From Streptomyces sp. MBT65 (GTDB lineage Bacteria; Actinomycetota; Actinomycetes; Streptomycetales; Streptomycetaceae): a stretch of DNA of 35,304 bases. The number at the start of each line of letters is the position of its first letter. Positions within the stretch are counted from its first letter, which is position 1. Positions 6,701 through 15,267 of this stretch are shown piece by piece. The notes beneath the pieces are model-generated. The model did no database searches and was not told the DNA's origin. It was given only the letters and a program-made list of their open reading frames with translations. The stretch covers positions 1-35,304 of the forward strand of contig NZ_JAENRY010000099.1 of NCBI RefSeq assembly GCF_016612545.1, written 5' to 3'. A program made the position numbers and the translations under genes.

Positions 6701-8056
6701 ATGAGTCCCCCAGTCGCACCCCCGGCGTGGAGCCGTTGGCTGGTTCCGCCCGCCGCCCTCTCGGTGCACCTCTCCATCGGCCAGGCCTACGCCTGGAGCG
6801 TCTTCAAGCCGCCGCTCGAATCCTCACTGAACCTCAGCGGCACGCAGAGCGCGCTGCCCTTCCAGCTCGCGATCGTCATGCTCGGCCTGTCGGCCGCGTT
6901 CGGCGGCACCTTGGTCGAACGCAACGGCCCGCGCTGGGCGATGACCGTCGCCCTCGTCTGCTTCTCCTCCGGCTTCCTGATCTCCGCGCTGGGAGCGGAG
7001 ACGAAGCAGTTCTGGCTGATCGTCCTCGGCTACGGCTTCGTCGGCGGGATCGGCCTCGGCATCGGCTACATCTCACCGGTCTCGACCCTGATCAAGTGGT
7101 TCCCGGACCGGCCCGGCATGGCCACCGGCATCGCCATCATGGGCTTCGGCGGCGGCGCGCTCATCGCCTCCCCGTGGACGGCCCAGATGCTGAAGTCGTT
7201 CGGCTCCGACAACACCGGCATCGCCCAGGCGTTCCTCGTACTCGGTCTTTCGTATGCGGTCTTCATGACACTCGGCGTGCTGCTCGTCCGGGTGCCACGC
7301 ACCGAGGACCTCAAGGACACACCGAACGCGACGACTACGACGAACACCCCCAGCGCCCTCTCCGGCGTGCAGGTCTCCGCCAACAGCGCCGTACGCACAC
7401 CGCAGTTCTGGTGCCTGTGGGTCGTCCTGTGCATGAACGTGACCGCGGGCATCGGCATCCTGGAGAAGGCCGCCCCGATGATCACGGACTTCTTCGCGGA
7501 CACCTCCACACCGGTCACGGTGTCGGCCGCCGCCGGCTTCGTCGCGCTGCTCTCCGCGGCCAACATGGCGGGCCGTATCGGCTGGTCGTCGACCTCCGAC
7601 CTGATCGGCCGCAAGAACATCTACCGCGTCTACCTCGGCGTCGGCGCGGTCATGTACGCGCTCATCGCGCTGTTCGGCGACTCCTCGAAACCCCTGTTCA
7701 TCCTGTGCGCCCTGGTGATCCTCTCCTTCTACGGCGGCGGGTTCGCGACCGTGCCCGCCTACCTGAAGGACCTCTTCGGCACCTACCAGGTCGGCGCGAT
7801 CCACGGCCGGCTGCTCACCGCCTGGTCCCTGGCCGGTGTCCTCGGCCCGCTGATCGTGAACTGGATCGCCGACCACCAGAAGGACGCCGGCAAACACGGC
7901 GCCTCGCTCTACGACACGTCCTTCATCATCATGATCGGGCTGCTTGTCATCGGGTTCGTCGCCAACGAACTCGTCCGGCCCGTCGCCGCCCGCCACCACA
8001 TCCCCGCCCCGAGGGAGGCCGCCGATGTCGAACGACAGCAGTCAGAGTCCGCCTGA
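6701..8056 (+). CDS. OFA-family MFS transporter (oxalate/formate antiporter type)
   Basis: A 451-residue membrane protein with about 12 hydrophobic segments. It matches the oxalate:formate antiporter family: the N-terminal segment SIGQAYAWSVFKPPLESSL, the loop FGGTLVERNGPRWAM after helix 2, the glycine-rich GYGFVGGIGLGIGYISPVSTLIKWFPDR, and the second-half loop GRIGWSSTSDLIGRKNIY. OxlT of Oxalobacter exchanges external oxalate for internal formate across the plasma membrane; related proteins move other small carboxylates. The surrounding frc cluster supports oxalate here. The last 32 bases overlap a tiny membrane protein gene in another frame. Operator repeats lie 45 bases upstream. The ATG lacks a strong ribosome site. 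Confidence 0.88.
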   Translation: MSPPVAPPAWSRWLVPPAALSVHLSIGQAYAWSVFKPPLESSLNLSGTQSALPFQLAIVMLGLSAAFGGTLVERNGPRWAMTVALVCFSSGFLISALGAETKQFWLIVLGYGFVGGIGLGIGYISPVSTLIKWFPDRPGMATGIAIMGFGGGALIASPWTAQMLKSFGSDNTGIAQAFLVLGLSYAVFMTLGVLLVRVPRTEDLKDTPNATTTTNTPSALSGVQVSANSAVRTPQFWCLWVVLCMNVTAGIGILEKAAPMITDFFADTSTPVTVSAAAGFVALLSAANMAGRIGWSSTSDLIGRKNIYRVYLGVGAVMYALIALFGDSSKPLFILCALVILSFYGGGFATVPAYLKDLFGTYQVGAIHGRLLTAWSLAGVLGPLIVNWIADHQKDAGKHGASLYDTSFIIMIGLLVIGFVANELVRPVAARHHIPAPREAADVERQQSESA

Positions 8057-8159
8057 CCGACGGCCACTGATCGCGTTCGCCTGGCTATGGGTGGGCGCAC
8101 CACTCGTGTACGGCCTGTACGAACTGATCCTCAAGGCGAAGCAGCTGTTCACCGGCTGA
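8025..8159 (+). CDS. MFS transporter small subunit, 44 residues
   Basis: A 44-residue protein starting at the ATG at 8025, preceded by GAGGGAGG. A polar N-terminus (residues 1-13) is followed by one hydrophobic helix, PLIAFAWLWVGAPLVYGLY, and a Lys-containing tail. It overlaps the end of the OFA transporter gene by 32 bases in another frame, so translation is almost certainly coupled. Tiny proteins of this kind are found after OFA-type transporters in Streptomyces and are annotated as an MFS transporter small subunit; their role (stability, coupling or specificity) is not established to my knowledge. No counterpart follows the other two OFA genes in this window. Confidence 0.8.
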   Translation: MSNDSSQSPPDRRPLIAFAWLWVGAPLVYGLYELILKAKQLFTG

Positions 8160-8168
8160 ATGTCCGGT

Positions 8169-8181
8169 GCATACCGTCGAC
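8169..8181. promoter_or_regulatory. Operator-like GCATACCGTCGAC upstream of the ketosynthase gene
   Basis: GCATACCGTCGAC lies ten bases after the stop of the small transporter subunit and about 130 bases before the FabH-like start. It repeats the word seen at 6643-6655 and 18245-18257, so the ketosynthase gene probably has its own promoter in the same regulon. No obvious second arm is present. Confidence 0.5.
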
Positions 8182-8309
8182 CGCAGGACGGATGACAGAA
8201 GCCGACAACCCGGACGGCAGTTTCCTGTGGCATCACCTGCCGCCGTACCCGCGAGTCACTGGCAAGACTGGTTGATCCCGCTACCCAAGGCAACGAGGGG
8301 GACCACCCA

Positions 8310-9248
8310 ATGAACGGCACGCGGATCGCCGCCGTCGGCCACTACCAGCCCGCCAAGGTACTCACCAACGAGGACCTGGCGGGCATGGTCGACACCAGCC
8401 ACGAGTGGATCACCTCCCGGGTCGGCATCAAGACCCGCCACATCGCCGGGCCCGACGAACCCGTCGACGAGCTGGCCGCGCACGCCGCCGCAAAGGCCCT
8501 CGCCGCCGCAGGACTGACGCCCGGGGACATCGACCTGGTCCTCGTCGCCACCTCCACGGCCATCGACCGCTCCCCGAACATGGCCGCCCGCGTCGCCGCC
8601 CGCCTCGGCATCCCGTCGCCCGCCGCCATGGACATCAACGTCGTGTGCGCCGGCTTCACCCACGCCCTGGCCACCGCCGACCACGCCGTCCGCGCGGGAG
8701 CGGCCGTACGCGCCCTGGTCATCGGCGCCGACAAGATGTCCGAGGTCACCGACTGGAGCGACCGTACGACCTGTGTCCTCGTCGGCGACGGAGCGGGGGC
8801 CGCCGTCGTCGAGGCCGCCGACGAACCCGGCATCGGACCGGTGCTGTGGGGCTCCGTGCCCGAGATGGGGCACGCGGTACGGATCGAGGGCACGCCCCCG
8901 CGGTTCGCGCAGGAGGGCCAGAGCGTCTACCGCTGGGCCACCACCCAGCTCCCGCCCATCGCCCGCAAGGCCTGCGAGAAGGCCGGACTCACCCCCGCCG
9001 ACCTCGCCGGTGTCGTCCTCCACCAGGCGAACCTGCGCATCATCGAGCCCCTCGCCGAGAAGATCGGCGCCGTCAACGCGGTCGTCGCCCGCGACGTCAT
9101 CCAATCGGGCAACACCTCCGCCGCCAGCATCCCCCTCGCCTTCTCGAAACTCGTCGAACAGGGCGCCGTCCGCACCGGCGACCCGGTCCTGCTCTTCGGC
9201 TTCGGCGGGAACCTGTCCTACGCCGGCCAGGTCGTCCGGTGCCCGTGA
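8310..9248 (+). CDS. FabH-like 3-oxoacyl-ACP synthase III family protein
   Basis: A 312-residue thiolase-fold condensing enzyme. The complete KAS III triad is visible: Cys113 in DINVVCAGF, His238 in VVLHQAN and Asn268 in SGNTSAAS. The classical HEWITSRVGIKTRHI segment is at residues 31-45 and FGFGGNLSYAGQVV closes the protein. KAS III enzymes condense acyl-CoA with malonyl-ACP, but relatives do acyl transfer or non-decarboxylative condensation. No acyl carrier protein, FabD or other fatty-acid gene is adjacent. Instead it lies between the oxalate-type transporter and the GntR gene, behind an operator shared with the CoA genes. This suggests a specialised acyl-CoA role that I cannot name. GAGGGGGA precedes the ATG. 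Confidence 0.88.
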   Translation: MNGTRIAAVGHYQPAKVLTNEDLAGMVDTSHEWITSRVGIKTRHIAGPDEPVDELAAHAAAKALAAAGLTPGDIDLVLVATSTAIDRSPNMAARVAARLGIPSPAAMDINVVCAGFTHALATADHAVRAGAAVRALVIGADKMSEVTDWSDRTTCVLVGDGAGAAVVEAADEPGIGPVLWGSVPEMGHAVRIEGTPPRFAQEGQSVYRWATTQLPPIARKACEKAGLTPADLAGVVLHQANLRIIEPLAEKIGAVNAVVARDVIQSGNTSAASIPLAFSKLVEQGAVRTGDPVLLFGFGGNLSYAGQVVRCP

Positions 9249-9306
9249 CCTGCGCACCCGCTCAGGTCCGACTCCGGATGTGACGAGGTCGACTCCCGCA
9301 CCCTCT

Positions 9307-9386
9307 GGCTACTGTGCGCCGTAGACTGTAGACGATAGACAATCGATACTTGGTCGTACGGCCACTGTCTGCTGGCTACTGTCCGC
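9307..9386. promoter_or_regulatory. Probable autoregulatory region of the GntR gene
   Basis: GGCTACTGTGCGC (9307-9319) recurs as GGCTACTGTCCGC (9374-9386) with one mismatch. Between them lies a run of GTAGAC/ATAGAC words, including ACTGTAGAC (9325-9333), whose reverse complement occurs upstream of the PanE-like gene at 3486-3494. A weak promoter reading (TAGACT, 17 bases, GATACT at 9345-9350) overlaps these words. Autoregulation is inferred. Confidence 0.55.
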
Positions 9387-9419
9387 AAAATGCCGATGTT
9401 GCCCAGGAGGGGGACCGCG

Positions 9420-10097
9420 ATGTTGTCGCAAGGACTGCCGCAGGGGGCGGTGCCCAAGCTCGAACGCCCGGGCCCGCTGCGCGACCGTGTCTACGAGGCG
9501 CTGCTCGAACTCATCACCACGCGCGCGCTGCAGCCCGGTCAGCATCTCGTCGAGAGCGAACTCGCCGGACATCTCGGGGTGTCCCGGCAGCCGGTGCGGG
9601 AGGCCTTGCAGCGGCTCAACACCGAGGGCTGGGTCGATCTGCGGCCCGCCCAGGGCGCGTTCGTGCACGAGCCGACGGAGGAGGAGGCCGACCAACTCCT
9701 CACCGTACGCACGCTGTTGGAGGCCGAGGCCGCCCGGCTCGCCGCCGCCAACGCGGGCAGCGCCGGGATCGCCGTCCTGGAGGAGCTGTGCGCGGAGGGC
9801 GAGCGAGCCGTCGACGCCGACGACGTGGACGCCGCCGTCGCGATGAACGCCCGCTTCCACGCGAAGGTCATGGAGCTGGCCGGCAACGCCGTCCTCGCCG
9901 AACTCGCAGCGCAGGTCGACCGCCGGGTCCGCTGGTACTACACGCCGGTGGCCCGTCAGCGCGGTCTGACGTCCTGGATCGAGCACCGTCACCTGATCGA
10001 TGCGATCGCTGCGCGCGACGAGCTGCGCGCCAGTCTGCTGATGCGTGAACACACCGAGCACACCCGGCGGTCGTACCACGAGCTCGAGAAGTCCTGA
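9420..10097 (+). CDS. GntR-family (FadR/FCD) transcriptional regulator
   Basis: A 225-residue FadR-subfamily regulator. The winged helix-turn-helix covers about residues 20-80, with ESELAGHLGVSRQPVREALQ as the recognition region and GAFVHEPT closing the wing. The all-helical FCD ligand domain follows, with likely metal-binding polar residues at NARFH, the EHRHLIDAI segment and the terminal REHTEHT. FCD regulators typically bind carboxylates or acyl-CoA compounds. I prefer the ATG at 9420 (MLSQGLPQ), which has AGGAGGGG at good spacing, over the ATG at 9390. It lies amid the cluster and is the only regulator there, so it is the likely controller of the CATACNGTCGAC/ACTGTAGAC sites. Confidence 0.92.
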   Translation: MLSQGLPQGAVPKLERPGPLRDRVYEALLELITTRALQPGQHLVESELAGHLGVSRQPVREALQRLNTEGWVDLRPAQGAFVHEPTEEEADQLLTVRTLLEAEAARLAAANAGSAGIAVLEELCAEGERAVDADDVDAAVAMNARFHAKVMELAGNAVLAELAAQVDRRVRWYYTPVARQRGLTSWIEHRHLIDAIAARDELRASLLMREHTEHTRRSYHELEKS

Positions 10098-10136
10098 GCC
10101 CCACACGGTTCCTGACGCACCAACAGATCTGAAGGT

Positions 10137-10166
10137 GATGGCCCTCCCGCAAAGAGGAGGGCCATC
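10137..10166. terminator. Bidirectional hairpin terminator
   Basis: A perfect 11-base stem (GATGGCCCTCC at 10137-10147, GGAGGGCCATC at 10156-10166) with an 8-base loop lies between the convergent GntR gene and the OFA transporter gene ending at 10211. Confidence 0.8.
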
Positions 10167-10210
10167 GGACGGGTCCGGTCAGGTCCGCGCCGGTGCCGCG
10201 GGGTGAACGG

Positions 10211-11608
10211 TCAGGTCGCGGGCTGTGGTTGGGGAACGGGCGCCGACTCCCTTTCCCCGCGCCCGGGTTGACGCAGCAGGAGCGCGATCGCCGCCGCCAC
10301 CATCGAGACTCCGCCGGCCAGCGCGTACGCGCCGTTGTAGCCCCAGGCCGCCACCACCATCGAGCCGAGACCGCCGCCGAACAGGCCGCTGATCAGCTTT
10401 CCGCTGTACACCAGGCCGTAGTTGGTGGCGTTGAAGTTCTCGCCGAAGTAGTCCGGGGTCAGGGCGGCGAACATCGGGTAGAACGCGCCGCCGCCGAAAC
10501 CGGAGAGGAAGGCGAAGAACAGGAACAGCCACTCGCTGCGCAGATGGCCCGCCCAGATCACGCCGAACTGGGCGAGACCCAGGACCAGGATGACGAAGAC
10601 CAGGGTGAGTTTGCGGCCCCACAGGTCGGACAGCCAGCCGACGACCGCACGGCCGATGCCGTTGATGACGGCCATCACGCCCATCGACGAGGCCGCCACC
10701 AGCGGGCCGAAGCCGACGTCCTTGGCGAAGTCGACCTGGAAGGAGATCCCGAAGATCGACACCCCGGCGGTCAGCACGATCGACAGCCACATCAACGGCA
10801 GCATGCCGGTACGGATGGCCTCCTTCGGGGTGAACTGCCGTACGGCAGGCGGGTTCTTGGCGAGGCTCGTCGCGCTCTTGTCGTTGCCGCCGTAGGTCAG
10901 CGGGTCGATGTCGGCGGGCCACCAGTTCTTCGGCGGGTCCTTGAAGAAGAACGCGCACCCGAACACCACGATCAGGATGTAACACCCGATCAGATCCAGC
11001 ACCCGGTGGTAATTCCCGGTGTCGAAGGCGTAGTTGAAGATGAAGATGAACGGCAGCGAACCGTACGCGAAGCCGCCGTTGACGAACCCGGTGCGGGCGC
11101 CCCGCCGTTCGGGGAACCACTTGCCGACCATGTTGATGCAGGTCGCGTAGACCAGGCCGGCGCCGACACCGCCGATGACGCCGAAGCCGATGATCGCCAG
11201 CCACACGTCGTCCAGGTGGGACAGCGCGAGAAAACCGATGACGCACATGACCGAGCCGGCGTACATCGCCTTGCGGGCCGTGAGGATGCCCTTCTCCCGC
11301 ATCCAGCCCGCCGGGAAGGCGATGCCGGCCTGGAAGAAGACCCAAATGCTCAGGATCCAGAAGGTGTTGCTCTGCGTCCAGCCGTGCGCGCTGGACAGGG
11401 TGTCCTCCGCGGAGCCGTACGCGTACTCGAAGACACTGATCGCCATCATGGCGATCCAGGGGAGATAGATCATGATCTTGCGCGAGTGGCCGAGGATGTC
11501 GCGGTCGGTCTCGCCGACGCGGTAGACGCGGCCGTTGGCGTCGGTCACTTCACGGTAGGGACGGTTCGCGGCGCCGGATTCGTTCGTGGTGATGGGATCT
11601 GCGGTCAT
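10211..11608 (-). CDS. OFA-family MFS transporter, second of a tandem pair
   Basis: A 465-residue transporter of the oxalate/formate antiporter family with about 12 membrane helices. A polar cytoplasmic N-terminus of about 45 residues carries YREVTDANGRVYRVGETD. Helix-linked motifs include NMVGKWFPERRGARTGFVNGGFAYGS and FGGGAFYPMFAALTPDYFGE. It is clearly paralogous to the upstream gene: the N-terminal tail, GKWFPER loop, KNWWPADIDPL segment and DYFGENFNATNYGLVYSGKLISG all recur there. Its ATG lies one base after the upstream stop (TGACATG), so translation is coupled. A 465-residue length and the central hydrophilic loop exceed OxlT. The substrate is probably a small carboxylate such as oxalate, formate or glyoxylate. 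Confidence 0.85.
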   Translation of the reverse strand: MTADPITTNESGAANRPYREVTDANGRVYRVGETDRDILGHSRKIMIYLPWIAMMAISVFEYAYGSAEDTLSSAHGWTQSNTFWILSIWVFFQAGIAFPAGWMREKGILTARKAMYAGSVMCVIGFLALSHLDDVWLAIIGFGVIGGVGAGLVYATCINMVGKWFPERRGARTGFVNGGFAYGSLPFIFIFNYAFDTGNYHRVLDLIGCYILIVVFGCAFFFKDPPKNWWPADIDPLTYGGNDKSATSLAKNPPAVRQFTPKEAIRTGMLPLMWLSIVLTAGVSIFGISFQVDFAKDVGFGPLVAASSMGVMAVINGIGRAVVGWLSDLWGRKLTLVFVILVLGLAQFGVIWAGHLRSEWLFLFFAFLSGFGGGAFYPMFAALTPDYFGENFNATNYGLVYSGKLISGLFGGGLGSMVVAAWGYNGAYALAGGVSMVAAAIALLLRQPGRGERESAPVPQPQPAT

Positions 11609-11609
11609 G

Positions 11610-12998
11610 TCACGCCATCTCCTCGCCGAGCGGGTGCGGGTTGGGGGCGATACGCCGGGCGTCGGGCCTGCCCGGAGCCTTGAGGAAGAGCGCCAGCACC
11701 GCGGAGGCCAGGCCCACGGAACCGGCCAGGACGAACGCGCCGTGGTAGTCCCACTCACCGACGACGACCGCGCCCAGACCGGAGCCGACGAGCCCCGAGA
11801 TCAGCTTCGAGCTGTAGACCATCCCGTAGTTGCTGGCGTTGTTGTTCTCACCGAAGTAGTCGGCCGTCATGGCCGCGAACAGCGGGAAGATCGCCCCGCC
11901 GCCGAAACCCGAGACCATGGAGCAGAACAGGAAGAACGGCATGCTGCCCATCTGGCCCGAGGCCAGCACACCGAACTGGGCGGTACCCAGCACAATGCAT
12001 ACGATGATCAGCGTGTGGCGGCGGCCGAAACGGTCGGAGATCCAGCCGATGACCCCGCGCCCGGTGCCGTTGACGATCGCCTTCAGGGACATCGCCGTGG
12101 CCACGATCCCACCCGCGAAGCCCATGTCCTTGCCGAACGGCACCTGGAAGGCGATGCCGAAGATGTTGATGCCGGCCGTGCACAGCAGACAGAACCACAT
12201 CATCCAGAGCACGGGGGTACGGGCGGCCTCCTTGGGTGTGTACTGCTTGATCGCCGGCGGGTTCTTCTCCAACGCCCGCCGGATCCTGGGGTCTTGGGCC
12301 GTCTTCAGGGGATCGACGTGCGCGGGCCACCAGTTCCTCGGTGGATCGCGGAAGAACCAGCCCGCCGACGCCACCACCAGACACAGTCCGACGCCGACCA
12401 GGCTCAGCAGCACCTTGTAGTTGCCCAGGTCCAGCACCGAGGTGAACAGGAACACGAACGGCACGGACCCGTAGGCGAATCCGCCGTTCACGAAGCCCGT
12501 CTTGCCGCCCTTGCGCTCCGGATACCACTTGCCGGCCATGTTCACGCAGGTCGCATACACAAGACCGGCGCCGATACCGCTGCACATGCCGAATCCCAGA
12601 TACGCCACGAGTACGTTCGGCGCGAACGCCAGCGCCAGATAACCCAGCAGTGTGCCGAGCGCGCCGAGCAACATGGCCGTACGGGCGGGCAGTCTGCCGC
12701 TCTCGCGCAACTGCCCGGCGGGGAAGGCCACGGCCGCCTGGAAGAACACCCAGACGCCCATCAGCCAGAAGATGTGCCCACTGCTCCACAGATGCGCGTC
12801 GTGGAGCGTGTCCTCCGCCGACGTGAACGCGTACTCGGCGGAACTGATGCCCATCATGCCCACCCAGGGCAGGACGACCATCCACTTGCGCCTGCGGCCC
12901 ATGAGGTCGACATCGGATTCACCGATGCGGTACACGCGGCCGTGACGGTCCGTCACCTCCCGGTAGGAGACGGACGTCGGGTAGTCCGTTGTTGCCAT
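11610..12998 (-). CDS. OFA-family MFS transporter, first of a tandem pair
   Basis: A 462-residue membrane transporter of the same family as its downstream neighbour. The N-terminal cytoplasmic tail contains YREVTDRHGRVYRIGESD, followed by about 12 helices. Conserved segments are NMAGKWYPERKGGKTGFVNGG, KNPPAIKQYTPKEAARTPV and DYFGENNNASNYGMVYSSKLISG. The near-identical layout with the next gene points to a tandem duplication; the pair may act as a heteromer or have different direction or affinity. It lies downstream of the ThDP enzyme-frc-acyl-CoA synthetase operon but behind that operon's terminator, so it probably uses its own promoter in 12999-13073. AAGGGGC precedes the ATG. Confidence 0.85.
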   Translation of the reverse strand: MATTDYPTSVSYREVTDRHGRVYRIGESDVDLMGRRRKWMVVLPWVGMMGISSAEYAFTSAEDTLHDAHLWSSGHIFWLMGVWVFFQAAVAFPAGQLRESGRLPARTAMLLGALGTLLGYLALAFAPNVLVAYLGFGMCSGIGAGLVYATCVNMAGKWYPERKGGKTGFVNGGFAYGSVPFVFLFTSVLDLGNYKVLLSLVGVGLCLVVASAGWFFRDPPRNWWPAHVDPLKTAQDPRIRRALEKNPPAIKQYTPKEAARTPVLWMMWFCLLCTAGINIFGIAFQVPFGKDMGFAGGIVATAMSLKAIVNGTGRGVIGWISDRFGRRHTLIIVCIVLGTAQFGVLASGQMGSMPFFLFCSMVSGFGGGAIFPLFAAMTADYFGENNNASNYGMVYSSKLISGLVGSGLGAVVVGEWDYHGAFVLAGSVGLASAVLALFLKAPGRPDARRIAPNPHPLGEEMA

Positions 12999-13073
12999 CG
13001 CTCAGTGCCCCTTGCGTCGAAAGTTCTGGCCAGCGCCCCCTGTCCAATGCCTTTCGTGTGCGCACGGGTCCCC

Positions 13074-13105
13074 GGGGCCGGCCGACCGCACTGTCGGCCG
13101 GCCCC
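13074..13105. terminator. Strong hairpin terminator of the ThDP enzyme-frc operon
   Basis: A perfect 13-base stem (GGGGCCGGCCGAC at 13074-13086, GTCGGCCGGCCCC at 13093-13105) with a 6-base loop starts 13 bases beyond the stop of the acyl-CoA synthetase gene, closing the minus-strand operon. Confidence 0.8.
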
Positions 13106-13118
13106 GCGTCGGTTCACG

Positions 13119-15266
13119 TCATGAACCACCGCCCAACAGCCCCGCCGCACGCGCCCATCGGTACTTCGCGCCGAGCACCGCCACCGGCTTCTCGGTCGTG
13201 TACGGGTACGCCACGACCCCGCGCTCGTACAGGTACTGGCAGGCCTCCTCGACCTCCACGTCACCCGCGAGCGACGCCACCACCGGCTTCTCGATGCCGC
13301 GTTCCTTGAACTCGGCGACCACGCGCGCGGTGAGCTCCGCGAAGACCATCGGGGGAGTGACGATGGTGTGCCAGTAGCCGAGCACCAGCGCGTGGATGCG
13401 CGGATCCTCCAACCCGAGCCGGATCGTCGCCTCGTACGTCGACGGCGGCTCGCCCCCGGTGATGTCGACCGGGTTGCCCGCGGCCCCGAAGGGCGGGATG
13501 AACTCCCGGAAGGACGCGTCGAGATCGGGCGGAATCTCCATCAGGGACAGGCCGTTGTCGGTCACCGCGTCGGAGAGCAGCACGCCACTGCCGCCGGCGC
13601 CCGTGATGATGACTATGTTGTCCCCGCGGGGAGTCGGGAGCACCGGCAGGCCGCGCGCGTACTCCAGCATGTCGTTGAGCCCGGGGGCGCGGATGACGCC
13701 GGCCTGCTTGAGGATGTCCTCGTACACGGCGTCGTCGCCGGCCAGCGCTCCCGTGTGCGAACCGGCGGCCTTCGCACCGGCCGCCGTACGACCTGCCTTC
13801 AGTACGACAACTGGCTTACGGGGTACGGTCTTTCGGGCCGCCTCGACGAACGCGCGCCCGTCCTTGAGATCCTCCAGGTGCATCGCGATGCACTCGGTGT
13901 GCGGGTCCTCGCCGAACCAGGTCAGCAGGTCGTCCTCGTCCAGGTCCGACTTGTTGCCGAGCCCGACGATCGCCGACACCCCCGTCTTCGTGGTCCGCGC
14001 GAACCCCAGGATGGCCATCCCGATGCCACCGGACTGCGAGGTCAGCGCCACCCCGCCCTTCACGTCGTACGGCGTGCAGAACGTGGCGCACAGGTCGTGC
14101 CAGGTGGAGTAGTAGCCGTAGATGTTCGGCCCGAGGAGGCGGACGCCGTAGCGCTCGGCGATCTCGACTATCTCCTCCTGGAGTTGGACCTCACCGGTCT
14201 CCGCGAACCCGGAGGGGATGAGGACGGCGTTGGGGATGTTCTTGCGACCCACCTCCTCCAGCGCCGCTGCCACGAACTTGGCGGGAATGGCGAAGACGGC
14301 CACATCCACCTCACCGGGAACGTCCGTGACACTCTTGTACGCCTTGCGGCCGAGGATGTCATCGGCCTTGGGGTTCACCGGGTGGATCTCGCCGGCGAAG
14401 CCGCCGTCGACGAGGTTGCGCATCACCGAATTGCCGATCTTGCCCTGCTCGTTGGACGCGCCGATGACGGCGACCGAGGTCGGTTCCATCAGGCGGCGCA
14501 TGGTCGTCAGGATCTCGTCGCGTGTATACCGTCGACGGGGTGCCGGCTGCGACTCGGCGAGGATGACACGGATGTCGGCCGCGACCGCGCCGTCCGGAGT
14601 CGCGATCACCGGGTTGAGGTCCACCTCGGCGATCTCCGGGAAGTCCGCGACCAGTTGGGACACCCTGCGGATCTGCTCCGCGATCGCCCACCGGTCGACG
14701 GCCGGTGCGCCGCGCACCCCGCGCAGGATCTCCGCCGCCCGGATCGAGTCCAGCATCGACAACGCCTCGTCGGCGCTCACCGGCGCCAGCCGGAACGTCA
14801 CGTCCTTCAGCACCTCGACGAGCACCCCGCCGAGCCCGAACGCGACCACCTTCCCGAACGTCGGGTCGGTCACCGCGCCGACGATGACCTCCTGCCCCTG
14901 CGGCAGCAACTCCTGTACCTGGACGCCCTCGATGCGAGCGTCTGCGTTGTACGCACGCGCGTTGTCGACGATCCTGTGGAACGCGGCCCGTACGTCCGCC
15001 GCGCCCTCCACCCCGACGATCACGCCGCCCGCGTCGGTCTTGTGCAGGATGTCGGGGGAGACGATCTTCATCACGACGGGCCCGCCGAACCGCGCCGCGT
15101 ACGCCACCGCCTCGTCGACGTCCGTAGCCAACTCCTCGCCCGGTACGGCGATTCCGTACGCGTCGGCGATCACCTTGCCCTCGGGCGCGGTCAGCGCGGC
15201 CCGTCCCTCGGCCCGCACGGAGTCGAGCAGGGCGCGCACCTTCAGCGCCCGGTCCTCTGCCATCAC
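13119..15266 (-). CDS. NDP-forming acyl-CoA synthetase (acetate--CoA ligase family)
   Basis: A 715-residue fused ADP-forming acyl-CoA synthetase that interconverts acyl-CoA + NDP + Pi with acid + CoA + NTP. The order is beta-like then alpha-like: an ATP-grasp domain (about residues 15-235, with VMKIVSPDILHKTDAGGV), a CoA-binding Rossmann domain (about 262-380, SVAVIGASNEQGKIGN), then succinyl-CoA ligase-like domains with LTSQSGGIGMA and SHTGALAG, whose His504 is the expected phosphohistidine. Many homologues have the opposite order. It starts at GTG 15266 or ATG 15263, overlapping the frc end region (TGACGTGATG), so translation is coupled. In the operon it could charge oxalate or formate, or recover ATP from formyl-CoA. 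Confidence 0.9.
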   Translation of the reverse strand: MMAEDRALKVRALLDSVRAEGRAALTAPEGKVIADAYGIAVPGEELATDVDEAVAYAARFGGPVVMKIVSPDILHKTDAGGVIVGVEGAADVRAAFHRIVDNARAYNADARIEGVQVQELLPQGQEVIVGAVTDPTFGKVVAFGLGGVLVEVLKDVTFRLAPVSADEALSMLDSIRAAEILRGVRGAPAVDRWAIAEQIRRVSQLVADFPEIAEVDLNPVIATPDGAVAADIRVILAESQPAPRRRYTRDEILTTMRRLMEPTSVAVIGASNEQGKIGNSVMRNLVDGGFAGEIHPVNPKADDILGRKAYKSVTDVPGEVDVAVFAIPAKFVAAALEEVGRKNIPNAVLIPSGFAETGEVQLQEEIVEIAERYGVRLLGPNIYGYYSTWHDLCATFCTPYDVKGGVALTSQSGGIGMAILGFARTTKTGVSAIVGLGNKSDLDEDDLLTWFGEDPHTECIAMHLEDLKDGRAFVEAARKTVPRKPVVVLKAGRTAAGAKAAGSHTGALAGDDAVYEDILKQAGVIRAPGLNDMLEYARGLPVLPTPRGDNIVIITGAGGSGVLLSDAVTDNGLSLMEIPPDLDASFREFIPPFGAAGNPVDITGGEPPSTYEATIRLGLEDPRIHALVLGYWHTIVTPPMVFAELTARVVAEFKERGIEKPVVASLAGDVEVEEACQYLYERGVVAYPYTTEKPVAVLGAKYRWARAAGLLGGGS

Positions 15267-15267
15267 G

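Noticed and set aside
14525..14536. TATACCGTCGAC inside the acyl-CoA synthetase gene
   Set aside because: It matches 11 of 12 positions of the operator word but is intragenic, lacks a second arm, and GTCGAC is frequent in Streptomyces coding DNA.
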